From Clavaria fumosa (Eukaryota; Basidiomycota; Agaricomycetes; Agaricales; Clavariaceae), in NCBI GenBank assembly GCA_951802425.1, contig OX637798.1, positions 2,728,001 through 2,792,000 of the forward strand: a stretch of DNA of 64,000 bases, written 5' to 3'. The stretch's first letter is position 1. Every line of letters starts with the position of its first letter. The notes under the pieces were generated by a model, which was not told where the DNA came from, did no database searches, and saw only the letters and a program-made list of their open reading frames with translations. The position numbers and the translations under genes were made by a program. Below are positions 10,643-22,745 of this stretch, in pieces.

Positions 10643-12110
10643 TGTTAGGGCTTGTCCCATCTTGTAAGTGATGCCAGAGGTTGACTTGTTGGTGACAGTC
10701 CTGGAAACTCGCTAAGACCAATCAACTGTTGAGCACAGTCAAGAATGCTTGGTCCTGGAAAGTCGCGAAGATGTCTGGGAAGGTGTGAGAATGAGGAAAG
10801 GTAAGTAGAAAGGAGGAAGACATTGCTGGAAAGGTCGTGAAGTCAGTAGACAAAGCGAAGAATAGGAAAAGGTGAATTTAGGAGAAAGGAGATGTTGCTG
10901 AGAAGGTTGCGAAGTCGACTGACAAAGCATAAGGGAGGAAATTGATGAGGTGGGAGAAATAGGTAACACTGAGAAGGTCGTGAAGTTGACTGATGAAGCA
11001 TAGGAAGAGAAAAAGATGAAGTGGGGGAAGAGACAATGTTGAGAGAGTCACAGGTGATTGTGATGATGTCAAGAGGTGTATTGGTGAAGGTGATAACTTT
11101 GCCAACTGACAAGAGAACCTGTAGGGTTCAAAGAATCAGTACCAAGATGAAGTAAGGAAATACTTAGGCGCACAAGTTGTATGAGCATGGAGGATGAAAG
11201 TAGAGAGAAGCAGAGTGGTCTTGGTGTTGTTGAGGTCACCAAGTGAGACAAGACCTATCAATCATGGTGGTTCCAAGCTCAAAGGGCATCATGCCTCAAG
11301 CTTAAACCAAAATGCATCAATATCAAGTCTAGCATACTGTAAGTACATGTGAGACTTTATATATGTGCATACAGGAAGTAAAATGGAAAAGGAAAAGTAC
11401 AGAGGTCACCAGGTGACAAGACTATAGTAGTATGGGGTATAACTAGTCAAGGAGTGACTGTGCGCATGTTCTACTAAGGTTGTGAGGGGTAAAGAAGACA
11501 TAGGTAAAGTCACAAGGATGACCAGTCACGGGTCATGACCTAGTTAAATATGTATATATGTAACTATAACTATGGGGGGATTCTCGGATCATAAGCAACA
11601 TAGTTATAGGTTACTGGGGAGAAGAAGGGAAACATAATTTGAAAGATATATACCACTGACCATTGGTGGTGCATTTGAGTGTTAAGGTTGCAAGGTCATA
11701 AGAGCCATCATGTGGGTGACACTAGTGATGCAGGTGACCTTTGGGTGGGAAGTCACATGGGTAACGGCTGTAATGCTGGTAATGTATTGGTGCTGGTAGT
11801 GGTAGCACTGGGGGTGCCATGTGGCAAGTCACGTGCTTGGCAGAAGAAGATGCACAATGGCGTGTTGCATGTGGAATTGGTGGGTCCAGGCAGAGTATGC
11901 ACATGGGGTGAGGTAATAGGAGGCATTGTGAGTATGGCATGGTGGTTGCAAGTGTCGTGTGAGTGCAGGGGAGGTTGGAGGGGCTTCCAGAAGGGGACAG
12001 CAGGTTTTGGAAGTGCATAGAGGGGCTCGTGAGGTGGTAGAGAGCCATTGGGAGGTTTGTAGGCATTAGTAGAGTTGACTTGGGTAGGGAAAAATGAATG
12101 GGTCCTGACA
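10643..12110 (-). repeat. 3' LTR of element B
   Basis: It starts TGTTAGGGCTTGTCCC and ends GGGTCCTGACA, the reverse complement of the A LTR, 1468 bp. The polypurine tract of B (TTACCCCCCCTTC on +) follows immediately at 12111. Its sequence has many CpG positions changed to TpG or CpA. Confidence 0.95.
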
Positions 12111-12227
12111 TTACCCCCCCTTCAAGCCTTGAGCCCTGCAAGAGTGGAGGTCACGTGATGATTAGTCAGTGCAATGTTTGTTGATCAGGTCACGACACCT
12201 GAAAAAAATTTCCTAAGTCCAACCACC

Positions 12228-15200
12228 ATGGTGTCTACCTTCATCAAACAACACGAACCCAAAACCAACAAGGACAAAAATGAGGTTGTGCATGAATGCA
12301 CCTCTATGATGAAACAGAACCCAGCCTCAACCTGGGGATCTTGGAAGATGCACTGGCCTGTCAAAAGGCTGAACAGGCGCAATGTGCGCATTCCTGAGAT
12401 GAAGTTGTGAGGTGCAAGAAGAAGAAGAAGAGTAAGGTCACGGGTCCCAACAAGGCGAGGGATGACATCACAGGCCCAAGTGGGTCAGAGGAAAACGTCG
12501 CAGGCAGGGCTGACCCATCGCCCACTGAATTCCTGAAATTATGGAAGAAGATCAGGTCAGCAAAAGAGAACAAAGATTGGAATGAGGTAGAATGTGAGGT
12601 GTGTAGCAATAGTTCTCATTCCATTTGTTTTCTAATCATTGTGTGACAGGATTGTGATAATTGTGTCATGAAGGGCTGGCAGTGCAAGTGCAGCACTGCT
12701 GGTAAATGTTGTCAGTGCACGGAGGACCATGGAAAGTGCTTGTGGGTCCAAGATTTTCGTTGGTGGCACATCAAGGCCCAGCTTGGGTGGACGAGGCATT
12801 GTGGCGTGTGGAAGGATCAGTGACGGTGGCAGCAAGTATGCCAGTGGTCACGAGTCGAGTGGGGCCAAAATACCCCACAATATCAGTCCCGGAGACTCCG
12901 ACAAGGGCAGAACATGGGAAATGAACGAGGGCAAGGTCGCGGTCGCTGATGCTGGGTCCGTCGAAATTGAAAAGGTGAGTCACAAAAACTGTGGAGTCAT
13001 TGGAAGAGGAAGTCATGCTGGTGTGCCAAACAAACTTTGTAAAGGTTCATGCAGAGAAGGCGAAGATTCTGGCAACTCCAGGAGAAAAGGGGCGGTTGCT
13101 TAGGAAGATAATGGAGGTTGAAGAAGAAATCAAAATTCTTCAAGGTGTTAGGGCCTGTCCTGTCTCAATAGTAATGCTGGAGATCGACTTGTTGGTGACC
13201 AATCCTGGAAACTCACTAAGACCAATCAACTGTTGAGCACAGTCAAGAATGCTTGGTCCTGGAAGGTCGTGAAGACATCTGAGAAGATGTAAGAGCGAGG
13301 AAAGACAAGTATAGAGGAGGAAGGCATCGCTGAGAAGGTCACAAAGTTGGTAGACGAAGCATAAAAAAGGAAATTGACAAGGAGGGAGAAATGGGTAACA
13401 CTGAGAAGGTCACAAGGTCGACCGATGAAGTGTAAAGAAGGAAAAAGATGAAGTGGGAGAAACAGATAATGCTGAGAAGGTCACGAAGTTGACCAATAAA
13501 GCATAAGAAAGGAGAAAGACAAGGTGAAAGAAATAGGTGTTGTTGAGAGAGTTGCAGGTGGTTGCGACAATGTTGAGTAGTATGTCGGTGAAGGTGATAA
13601 CTTTGCCAACTGACAGGTGAACCTGTAGGGTTCAAGGAATCAGTACCAAGACAAAAGGAGAGAATACTTAGGCATGCAGAGGATGAAAGTAGAGAGAAGC
13701 AGAGTGGTCTTGGTGTTGTCGAGGTCACCAAGCGAGACAAGACCTATCAATTGCAATGGTTCCAAGCTCAAAGGATGTCATGCCTCAAGCTTAAACCAAA
13801 ATGCATCAATATCAAGTCTAGCATACTGTAAGTACATGTGAGACTTTATATACATGCGTACAAGAAGTAAAACGGAAAAGGAAAAGTACAGAGGTCACCA
13901 GGCGACGAGACTATAGTAGTACAGGGTATAACTAGTCATGGAGTGACCATGTGCATGCTCTACTAAGGTCATGAGGGGTTAGGAATGCATGAGTAAGGTC
14001 ATGAAGATGACTGGTCATGGGTCGTGACCTAGTTAAATAAGTATATACTTATCTATAACTATGGGGGGATTCTTGGATCACAAGCTATGTAGTTATAGAC
14101 AACTGAGGAGAAGAAGGGAAACATAATTTGAAAGGTATATACTGCTGACCGTTGGTGGCATGTTTGAGTGTTAAGGTCACAAGGTCATAAGAGTGATCAT
14201 GTGGGTGACGCTAGTGATGCAGGTGATGCAGGTGACACAGGTGACCTTTGGGCAGGAAGTCATGTGGGTAACATTGGTAACATGAGTAACAGCCATAATG
14301 CTGGTAATGTATTGGCACTGGTAGTGGTAGCGCTGGGGGTGCTGCACAGCAAGTCACGTGCTGGCTGAAGGGGACGCGCAATGGCATGTTGCGCATGGAG
14401 ATGGTAGGCCTGGGTGAAGTATATGCGTGGGTGAGATGGAGAGAGGTATCATGAGTACAGCGTAGTGGTTGCAAGTATTGTGTAAGGGCAGGGACAGTCG
14501 GGAAAGCTTTCAGAAGAGGATGGTGGGTTCTGGAAGTATGTAGAAGGGCTCATGAGGTTGTAGAGGGTCATTTGGAGGCTCGTAGATGCTGGTAGAGTCA
14601 GCTTGGGTAAGGGAAAAATGAATGGGTCCTGACACAACAGCGTTTGGAAGTGAAGGCCACAAAAGAACACTGGCTGGAAGGAAGGTTGAAGAAGGCTGAG
14701 GAGGAGGTGAAGAAGCTGAAGCAGGTCATGGCGGCAGTTCGGGCGAAGACAGCAACCTAGCCACAAGAATCAGGAATGAAAGAAGAAATGGAGAGGGAGC
14801 TCGCAATGTTGAGGCAACAGGTTGCAGAGCCCTTGAGGAAAACATTATGGGTGGAGAGATCCGATAGGGAGGTGGGGTTGGAAAGGGAGTTGACAGCAGT
14901 AAGGTGCGAGTTGGAGGAGATGCAGAAAAGCACAGAAGGTGAGTTTTCATTATGTCCAGTGATTTTTACTGAACTCGTGAGTTTGCAGGGAAGGGCAAGG
15001 AGATGGAAGGGATGTGGGTGAATTTGTTGGAGATGTCCACGTCCAAGATTGTGGATGCAAAAGTCATGGAGTTGATGGCGTGGGCAGAGGGAGCGGAGAG
15101 GGAGTTCGAAGCTCTCCAAGGTGACTGGCAAGGTAAGTTTTATTCATTTGCTATGCATACCTAAACTTATTTCTCCTTTTTCTTTTTAGAACAAGAGGCC

Positions 15201-15793
15201 AATCTTCGGGGGATGCGACGTGAGTTAGAAGAGGTGCAGCTTGAGTTGGAAAAGTCACTAGGGAATTACAAGGGTAAGTGAAGTGATTATGGTGATCGAA
15301 ATACGTTGATCTTTATCTTCAGAATCATTGGAGATGTTGGAGGAGGTGTGGGGAGAGTTGCAGGAGATGAGGAGCGCTTTAGGAAGGTCATGGGAAGGGA
15401 AAGAAAGTAAGTGACCCATTTAGAATTTAAAATAAGTTGATGTTTGACAGTCTGCTAGGGATGGATGGGGTTTTGTGGGCATTGTGTGAACAAATCAGTG
15501 AATTCTGTGCACGGGGGCGTCGTGGTTTAGAGGTGGTGTTCTTCAGTTACGAAGAGCTACTTCATAAGCTGTCGAATGGAGTGGAGTTGTCATTGGTGAC
15601 AAAATGGGTGGAAAAAGAACAAGATTGGTTATGGGCCAAGTTAATGGGATTCCCACAGGTTGACCAGACTGGGCGGTTGTTAGAGGATGAGGAGGAAGGG
15701 AAGGAGGAAGTGGAAGGGACAGATATAAAGGTGGAAAAGGTAGTCGAGTTGCAGAAAGGGAAGGAAAGGAAAGGGCTCACAATCAGTAGATAG
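12228..15793 (+). pseudogene. Antisense accessory gene of element B, split by a solo LTR
   Basis: This is the same gene as 7933-9758, here on +. It starts at ATG 12228 (MVSTFIKQHE) and contains KSKVTGPNKARDD, then a 51-bp intron (12599-12649) that removes an in-frame TGA, and then the six-cysteine array at 12650-12740 (CDNC, WQC, GKCCQC, HGKC) with all Cys kept. Coiled coil begins near 12991 (AEKAKILATPGEKG), is broken at 13145 by a 1.49-kb solo LTR and resumes at 14635 (EVKATKEHWLEGRLKK). Further GT-AG introns are visible at 14939-14988, 15133-15189, 15274-15322 and 15407-15450. The final exon includes FFSYEELLHKLSNGVE and ends in TAG at 15793. Stops such as the TAG before PQESGMKEEMER show decay. 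Conservation of introns and cysteines between A and B supports a real spliced gene. Confidence 0.7.
13146..14634 (-). repeat. Solo LTR (A family) inside the antisense gene of B
   Basis: TGTTAGGGCCTGTCCTG...GGGTCCTGACA, 1489 bp, with coding sequence of one gene on both sides. Flanking pentamers are CAAGG and CAACA, so the target duplication is imperfect (3 of 5). Confidence 0.85.
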
Positions 15794-15904
15794 TCTCTGT
15801 GGTATTTTTCTTGTGTATATATGTCTGTGAACGTGAAAACGAGCACAAAAAAGGAGAGGCAAGGAAATTAAGATGAAAGGGATGAATTGTGGCCTGTGTG
15901 AGTA

Positions 15905-18545
15905 TGGGGGTTGGTTTGTCCTGACTCAGAGTTCCCCCGGGGGCTCCTGAGTCACTTCCTCATTAAACTCTTCATGCGGGTCATCCATATCCTCCTTGAT
16001 CTCTTTCGTGACTTCATAAGTTTCCTCAAAATCTTCTTCTTCCACAGTGAAGACAGTTTGTCCTGTTACTCGTTGGTCTGGGCATGCAGCACTGAAGTGG
16101 CCTGGTTTTCCACATCTCAGGCACAGGTTTTCTCGACAGCGTCATTCTCATTCTTTGTCGCTAAGCAGAACATACAGCGGACTTGGATTCAGTTGGGGAG
16201 GCAGATTAGAAGGTTGCGAGGGGGTCGCAAGCATTCCTTTGGCTGGGTGTCAAGACCCATCCATTCTTCCCCTACTCAAGTCGACTCTAGCAACACCTCC
16301 AAGCCTCCCATCGACCTCCTACAACCTCGCGAGCCCCTCTATGCACTTCCAGAACCCGCTATCCTTTTCCGGAAGCCTCCTCTGCATTCTCACGACACTC
16401 GCGACCATCATGCCATACTCGCAATGTCTCTCTCCGCCTCACCTGCGCGTGTGCTTTGCCCGGACCCATCGCCTCGACACGTGATGCGCCCTTACACATC
16501 TTCTTCAGCCGGCACATGACTTGCCATGCAGCACCCCCGGTGCTACCACTACCAGTGCCAATACGATAACAGCGTTATGGCCATTACCTGCATTACATGC
16601 ATTACCCACATGACTTCCCGCCCAAAGTCACCTGTGTCACCTGCATCACTAGTGTCACCCACGTGACCACTCTTATGACCTTGCGACCTTAACACTCAAA
16701 CGCGCCACCAATGGTCAGCTGTATTGTTACTTCAAATATGCGTCCCTTCTTCTCCTCAGTCGTCTATAATTACGTTACTTATGATCCGAGAATCCCTCCA
16801 TAGTTATAGCGATGTATATATTTATTTAACCAGGTCGCGACTGGTGACAGGTCATCTTCATGACCTTACCTATGCATACCTAACCCCTCGCAACCTTAGT
16901 AGAACATGCGCCCAGTCACTTTACGAGTAAACATACCCTGTACTACTATAGTCTTGTCGCCTGGCGACCTCTGTACTTTCCCTTTTTCATTATACTCTCT
17001 GTATGTACATATATAAGGTCTCACATGTACTTATGGTACTCTAGACTTGATATTGATGCACATTGGTTTAAGCTTGAGGCTATTACACCCTTTGAGCTTG
17101 GAACCACTGCAATTGATAGGTCTTGTCTCACTTGGTGACTTCAAGATCGCCAAGACACTCCTGCTTCACTCTGATTCATCCTCCGCACTCTTACAAACTC
17201 GCACACCTAAGTATTCTCTTCATTTCGTCTTGGTACTGATTCTTTGAACCCTACAGGTTCACCCGTTGGTTGGCAAAGTCATCGCCTTCACCGACACACT
17301 TCTCAACACCATCGCGACCATCCGCAACCCTTCCAACATTGTCTATTTCTTTCACCTCATCTTTTTCCTCTTCTACGCTTTGTTGGTCGACTTCGCGACC
17401 TTCTCAGCATTATCAGTTTCTCCCACCTTGTCTATTCCTTTCTTCACACTTCGTCGGTCAACTTCGCGACCCTCTCAGTGTCACCCATTTCCCCCTCCTC
17501 GTCAATTTCTTCCTTTACACTTCATCTACCGACTTCGCGACCTTCCAGCGACATCTTCCTCCTCTATACTTGTCTTTCTTCGCTCTTACATCTTCTCAGA
17601 CGTCTTCATGACTTTCCGGGACCAAGCATTCTCGACTGTGCTCGACAGTTGATTGGTCTTAGTGAGTTTCCAGCATAGGTCATCAACAAGTCGATCTCTG
17701 GCATTATTATCGAGATGGGACAGGCCCTAACACTGGGTTGGGTGTTGTAAGGTTGTTACCAGTGGGGGAATAAGGTTGCGATGTTGATGGGAGGTTGCAG
17801 TTTCTGTCTGGTTGGGCAGGAGGACAAGGGGCCAGTGGGTTGATGCAGAATTGAGTCCAGTGGGTATCACTTTCATATTCCCAGTGCCTCTGGTCAATCT
17901 GCATGGCCAAATCTCAAAGTTCCTGGTATGTTGTGGGTCGCAGGATGACTTTCATAGCCTCCTTAATGCATGTGGACATCGAACAGTACAGTTCTGATTG
18001 CAGGGCAGCCGAATTCCAATAAGATTCAAAGGCAAAGGACTTGAAGCAGATAATGTGATTTGAGAACCATTTGTTTTTGCCCATCTGCAACAAGCAAAGG
18101 TTCTGGTCTGCCTCAATCTGCATGTTAACCACTCCAAACATCCCTCCAAACTTGTGGATAAATCCTTCCCAGGAGTGTAGGGCCAGATGTTCAGGATTAA
18201 ATTGGAGAAGTGAGGTGTAGTGGCTCTGCGCGGTGTCTGTGAGGTAAGAGGCTGTGAAAGTAACCTTCTTGTGGTCTCCCTGGAAGGTTACAGGCTTTGT
18301 GAAGAAAGTCATCAGGCATTCCATGATGAAAGGCTTCCACTTGCATCAATCACGACCATTGAATGGCTCAGGGTGCCTGGTGTCAAGCTTGGATTCTTGA
18401 GCAAAGGTGTCTTGGTTCAATGGTCCTTCAGAGGGAAGGGCCTGGTAATAATAATGGTGATGATGGGTACCAGGGGTCTCATCTTGAAGTGCGGCAGCAA
18501 TATGCAGAGGCATAGGAGGGACCAGAGGGACTTGCGGGGCTTCAG
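15905..18545 (-). pseudogene. Gag of element B, broken and interrupted by a solo LTR
   Basis: Minus-strand pieces match Gag A: ECLMTFFTKPVTFQG, QFNPEHLALHSWEGFIHK, IEADQNLCLLQMGKNKWF and DLAMQIDQRHWEYE (about 18324-17735), then the zinc-knuckle and acidic-tail region (about 16240-15905) after a nested solo LTR. The upstream end (PLVPPMPLHIAAAL) stops near 18545. Several frames are needed to read it, so it is not functional. Confidence 0.75.
16248..17732 (+). repeat. Solo LTR (A family) with perfect 5-bp target duplication
   Basis: TGTCAAGACCCATCC...GGCCCTAACA, 1485 bp. The flanks are CTGGG (16243-16247) and CTGGG (17733-17737). It keeps many CpGs (for example TTCGCGACC words), so it is younger than the A and B LTRs. 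Confidence 0.95.
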
Positions 18546-18549
18546 CCTG

Positions 18550-18845
18550 AGATGGGGGGCAAGTGAGGTGGACGGTGTGAGTGATACAGGTGGCGTGAGT
18601 GAGGCGTGAGTGAGGTGGATGGTGGGTGGTGCAAGCAAGGTGGGTGGCACAAGTGAGGTGGTGTGAGTGAGGCGGGTGGCACAAGCGGGGTGCCAGTGAG
18701 GTGGACAGTGCAAGTGAGAGGGGCGGCATGAGCAAGGTGAGCAGCATGAGTGAGGTGGGGGGCATGAGTGAGGTGAGCAGCGTGAGTGAGGTGGGCAGTG
18801 GAAGTGAGGGGCTGCATGGGTGGGCAGTGTGAGTGAGGCAGCGCA
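18550..18845. repeat. GTGAGTGAGG minisatellite
   Basis: Short imperfect repeats of the type GTGAGTGAGGTGGGYGGC run for about 300 bp and replace the 5' part of element B. The His/Leu/Thr-rich reading frames across it are products of the repeat. Confidence 0.8.
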
Positions 18846-20220
18846 ATCATGAGTAGCGCAAGGAAGGCAAGAGAACAGCAGGGACTTACGTTGAGGTAGA
18901 GTGACTGCAATGACACTGAGTGACCAACTACAGACTCAGGCTGAGTGGCGCAGGCAGGGCAAGTAGCCAGGCTGGGAGAGACACAAGCAGGGTGATTGGC
19001 AGCACAGTTGGCAGAGGTGATGCAGCAGGATAGTGAGTGGCAAGCAATGGGCAATTGGCAATGGGTCATGGGCGATGGATAACGATACGGCCGATGGTCA
19101 CGTGGTGTCGTTGTGCGCATGTGCGCCGCCGCCACCCCTCCTCTCCCTTCCTCCGCACATGAGACACTACGAATCAACGGCCCATGTCCCCATTGTCGGT
19201 CTGTGACCGCAGTGGGGGACATGGGCCATTGCTGCATTGCCATTGCCGCTTGTCTGTCTCACCTGCTGCCACCACTGACACTGCTGTTGCTGCCATGGCT
19301 GCCATTGTTGTCACTGCTGCAGTTGCTGCTGCAGCCACTGCCCCCATTGTCTTTGTTGTTCCCAGAGGAGAGAGGGAAAGGAAGAGGGAGGAGAGAGGGA
19401 GGGGGAGGGAGAAGTGCTGCTGCAGCCCTCACCATCGCCCTGTAAATAACCAAATGAAAAGAATATGAAAAAAAAGGGAGAGGACAGACCTAGTGGCTCC
19501 TTGCCAAGGTTACCATCACCGTTGCGCCACCGTCATACACCGCTGACGCTGCTGCTGCCGCCGCCGCCTTCTGCTGCCGTTGCCGTCGTCGTTGCCATCA
19601 TCCGTTGCCGCTGCGGCCAGCTACCACCATCACTGTTGCTGCTGCCACCCAAGTTCAATTACTAAATTACAAGGAGTTCCTTCTTACTTTCCCCCTCAGC
19701 CCAGGGGATCCATGTTACATATCTAAAACCTCGCCATGCTGTACTACTGATTACACCTAGTGAGAGAGATTAAGACCACTAGTGGGAGAACAGGTCAGTC
19801 CAGGTGGTCTGGGCAGTCAGGGTGGGGGGCCATGGCAGGTGGAAAAAAATCGAGTCCGACTGGCACAAGGGAGAATGCAAGTGGGAGTGCAGGAGAGCAG
19901 GAGAGGAAGTGAACAGACAAGTCACCAAGGAAAGTGAGGCAGGGGTAGCCACTTTAAGGGTGGGGCAAGTAGGCTGAAGAGCATCACAGGCAACAGATAG
20001 CAGGCAGAAGGGTGTGGGCTGGCAGGGAGAGCAGCAGGGGGTGTGGCTGGAGGAGGGTAGTCCAAGTCCAGATGGCTGTAGGCTCACTCTCCAGAGGGAG
20101 GTCGGAGGCTAGGGGGGAAGCCGCCAGCTTGTGGGAGCAACCACCGAACCTGAAGAGATCAAAGGTGGCAAGTGAAGGGAGAAAAAAAAGGGGGGGTACA
20201 CCCCATCAACTATTGAGGTG
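18846..20220. repeat. Low-complexity region with GCTGCC triplet tracts
   Basis: Triplet tracts rich in CTG, GCC and CAC lie at about 19240-19345 and 19540-19640, the first ending in a purine-rich GAGGGAAAGGAAG tract. The rest (18846-19100 and 19660-20220) shows no recognisable gene. Similar triplet arrays recur at 53.4-55.8 kb. Confidence 0.6.
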
Positions 20221-20625
20221 AAGCCCCTACCCTGGAAAAAGTGCAAAAGGTCAGGAAGCCGGAACGGCTTTTAGTCCCGCCAGCGCGCTGCGTCCGTAGG
20301 ACACACCCCCTAAAGGGCCAAAGGCTAGGGTAGGGGCATCAACCCATCCACCGGGGCATCCTGGAAGCCCCCTACCCTCGAAAAAATGTGAAAGGTCGGG
20401 AAGCCAGAATGGCTTTTAGTCCCACCGGCGCACCGCATCTGTAGGACGCACCCCCTAAAGGGCCAAAGGCTAGGGTAGGGGGGTCCCATCCGCGACTGAG
20501 GCGAAGCCCCATACCCTCGAAAAAGTGCAAAAAGTCGGGAAGCCAGAATGGCTTTTAGTCCCGCCGGCGCGCCACGTCCGTAGGACACACCCCCGAAGGG
20601 GCCGAAGGCTAGGGTAAGGGGAAAC
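20221..20625. repeat. Three tandem units of 139-145 bp with inverted ends
   Basis: Units start at TACCCTGG (20228), TACCCTCG (20373) and TACCCTCG (20512). Each contains GGCTTTTAGTCCC and ends with CCAAAGGCTAGGGTA or a close variant, so the start CTACCCT and end AGGGTAG are complementary within a unit. No coding function is evident. Confidence 0.85.
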
Positions 20626-20639
20626 AGTGAGTGCGGGGT

Positions 20640-21215
20640 GCCAAACCTGAAAATGAACTGGAGAGGAAGCACCAGGTGGCCCCGTCGGTCGTAGTCATCA
20701 AAGTCACAGGAACGAAAAGAGAAGCAGGGTGAGAAGAAAAAATAGGAGAAAGACACACCACCCTGCTCCATTGCGGCCATCACCACCACCTCCGTGGTCA
20801 CCTGTCACGGCCGCCGCTGTTGCCATCCTCACTCGGCTGGGGGTGAGGGGTGGAAGAAAAGAAAAAAGAAGGAGGGGGGGACGCACCATCGGAGCCGTCA
20901 TCACCACCCCCATGGTTTTTGCAGCTGTCACTCACCTTTGTCACAGCCAATAGACTGAAGAAAGTCAGTTGCCGTTGTCACTGGACTGGAAAGAGTGAGG
21001 GCCAGAAAAAGACAGAGGAAGGGAAAAAGAAAAAAGAAAAACAGTGGGAAGACGCACAATGCCACCCCATCATCACCATTGCCATCACCACAGGCATGAT
21101 CACTGTTAATGTCACTGTCAAGGCTTGTTTGGAAAGTGTGAGGAACGGGGAAGGGAAAGAAGAAGAACAAAGTGCAGCACCCCTCGTCGCCGTTGCCACG
21201 TCATCGCTGTAGCAA
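20640..21215. repeat. Degenerate tandem units: purine tract plus CACCATC tract
   Basis: Roughly 120-150-bp units each carry GGAAAGNGTGAGG-like sequence, an A/G-rich tract (GAAAAAGAAAAAAG) and a CAC/CATC-rich tract. At least four are seen. Open frames here are low-complexity artefacts. Confidence 0.6.
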
Positions 21216-21787
21216 TACAATACCTACGTAAGCAGTCACTGCGCATCACTAACCAGTATTTGAGCATAAACTACCTGAGAAAACTTGTCAATGAGACTGA
21301 GCAGTTATGGGCAATTGCAAACATTTATAACATTTATAATAATCAATGAAGATGGATGACAGTTATGTACACAGTCTCTGTATGGAGTCTTCAGTCAAGT
21401 ACGCAAGTACTGTCACTTTTTCTGTCACTTTTTCTGTCACAACTTCAAGATGGAGCAGTGCTGTGGGCTAGACGTCTGAGATGTATCTGTAGTACACCAC
21501 ACTACCAATGCTACTTGTTAAATGTTAAACCCTCATCCTTGTGAGTTGCTCCCCACTGTCAGATTCACTATCATTGTCTGAGAATTCCAGCTTTCTCTTT
21601 AGTGATTTTGTGGCTTGGGGCTCCAATCAAGAACAAGCAAGAGCAACAGACGCTTCCTTAAGGTAGTTGAATTTCATTCCCATGGTAAGTTATATGACAC
21701 TCACTTCAGTAAAGGAATTGTCAATCAAAGCCAATGATTGCAGGATAATGCCCAAACTACCAGAGCAATGTATTACATCGCTACCTC
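21216..21787. other. Leader region upstream of gypsy element C; no LTR recognised
   Basis: The stretch is AT-richer than its surroundings and contains a small TGTCACTTTTTC tandem repeat near 21410. An LTR of C may have been here, but no repeated partner exists in the window to define it. Confidence 0.4.
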
Positions 21788-22745
21788 ATGATGATACAAG
21801 ACAAAACCTCGCTATTGCCTGAGGCAATAGCTGAGATTAAGGGGATTAAGATTGACCCCCCTGAGCTTTATGACAGACGAGACAACCTTGTCATCTGGGA
21901 AAGGTGGCTTGATGGCCTCCTGAATTATTTCTACTTTTATAGAGTAGTCGGCCCACAGTTGGAATACCAACATGTTATGCTAGCAGGATCGCACTTAAGC
22001 AGAATAGCCACTACTTGGTATACCCAAGAAGTAACAGGTCTATCCTGTGCTCCTCAAAGGTGGACCTTCGAGGAATTGATAACCACTATGTTTAAGCGGT
22101 TCCTGACTGAGGTAACAGCCCAGAAGGCAGTGGATGCCTTCTATCAGGTGAAATTTACAAAGGTGAAGGGCACCTTGGGATTCTGGAACAAACTGGTCTA
22201 GGCGGTGGAGAGAATGCTCACCCCACCTGATGCTGGTACAATGAAAAGGCAGTTCCTTAACGGACTGCCTAATGAGATGGTGGAGGCCATCTTCAAAACT
22301 CGCACGATTAGCATTGAGTTATCCTCAGTCGAGGATATTATTGACACTAGTTGCCAAGTGGAAGTGACCCTCCACTACCTCCAGCAGCAGAGGGCAGTGC
22401 CTTTGGCAGGGAACCAGGCAGGCCCCAAAGGAAACCCACCCACAGGTAGAGTACCTGTGGGGCAGAGGTTTGTGAGACTGCGGCCATATCAGCCACACAC
22501 AGACTGCAGGCCAGGGGAACCTGTTCCCCTGTGGATTGACCACACATGAGATGAGTGCACCCAAGCCAGAGGGAGCAAACCCCAGCTAGAACTGCCTAAG
22601 GCAGTGCCCAAGATTGGGGTACGAGGCAGAGAGGAGTGGAAAGCTCCTCTAACATGCTATGTATGCAGGAAAGCAGGGCACTACATGAATGTGTGCCCTC
22701 AGTCACAGCAAAAGCCAGAGGCTTTTAGGGGAAATGTAAGGAACT
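21788..22745 (+). pseudogene. Gag of Ty3/gypsy element C
   Basis: The reading from 21788 (MMIQDKTSLLPEAIAEIKG) contains WERWLDGLLNYFYFYRVVG and continues past TAG at 22199 into VERMLTPPDAGTMKRQFLNG and, past TGA at 22547, to a zinc knuckle CYVCRKAGHYMNVC (about 22657-22700). It resembles Gag of Agaricomycete Ty3/gypsy elements. The stops make it non-functional. Confidence 0.85.

Larger units (their letters stand above)
10643..18545 (-). mobile_element. LTR retrotransposon B, same family as A, inserted in A's 3' LTR
   Basis: On the minus strand the order is gag (about 18545 to 15905), convergent antisense gene, polypurine tract and 3' LTR (10643-12110). The 5' LTR and Gag N-terminus are absent: homology stops near 18545, where a minisatellite begins. 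Two solo LTRs of the same family are nested inside it (13146-14634 and 16248-17732). As in A, no pol motif is found. Confidence 0.85.

Noticed and set aside
10739..11251. Several open frames on both strands within A-family LTRs (also near 13.4, 17.3, 37.4 and 47.3 kb)
   Set aside because: They follow the LTR minisatellite, repeat with it in several phases, and have no conserved start or domain.
18346..19243. His/Thr/Leu-rich frames of 160-230 codons on the minus strand
   Set aside because: They cover the GTGAGTGAGG minisatellite; only the first 60 or so codons at the 18.35-18.54 kb end are genuine Gag.
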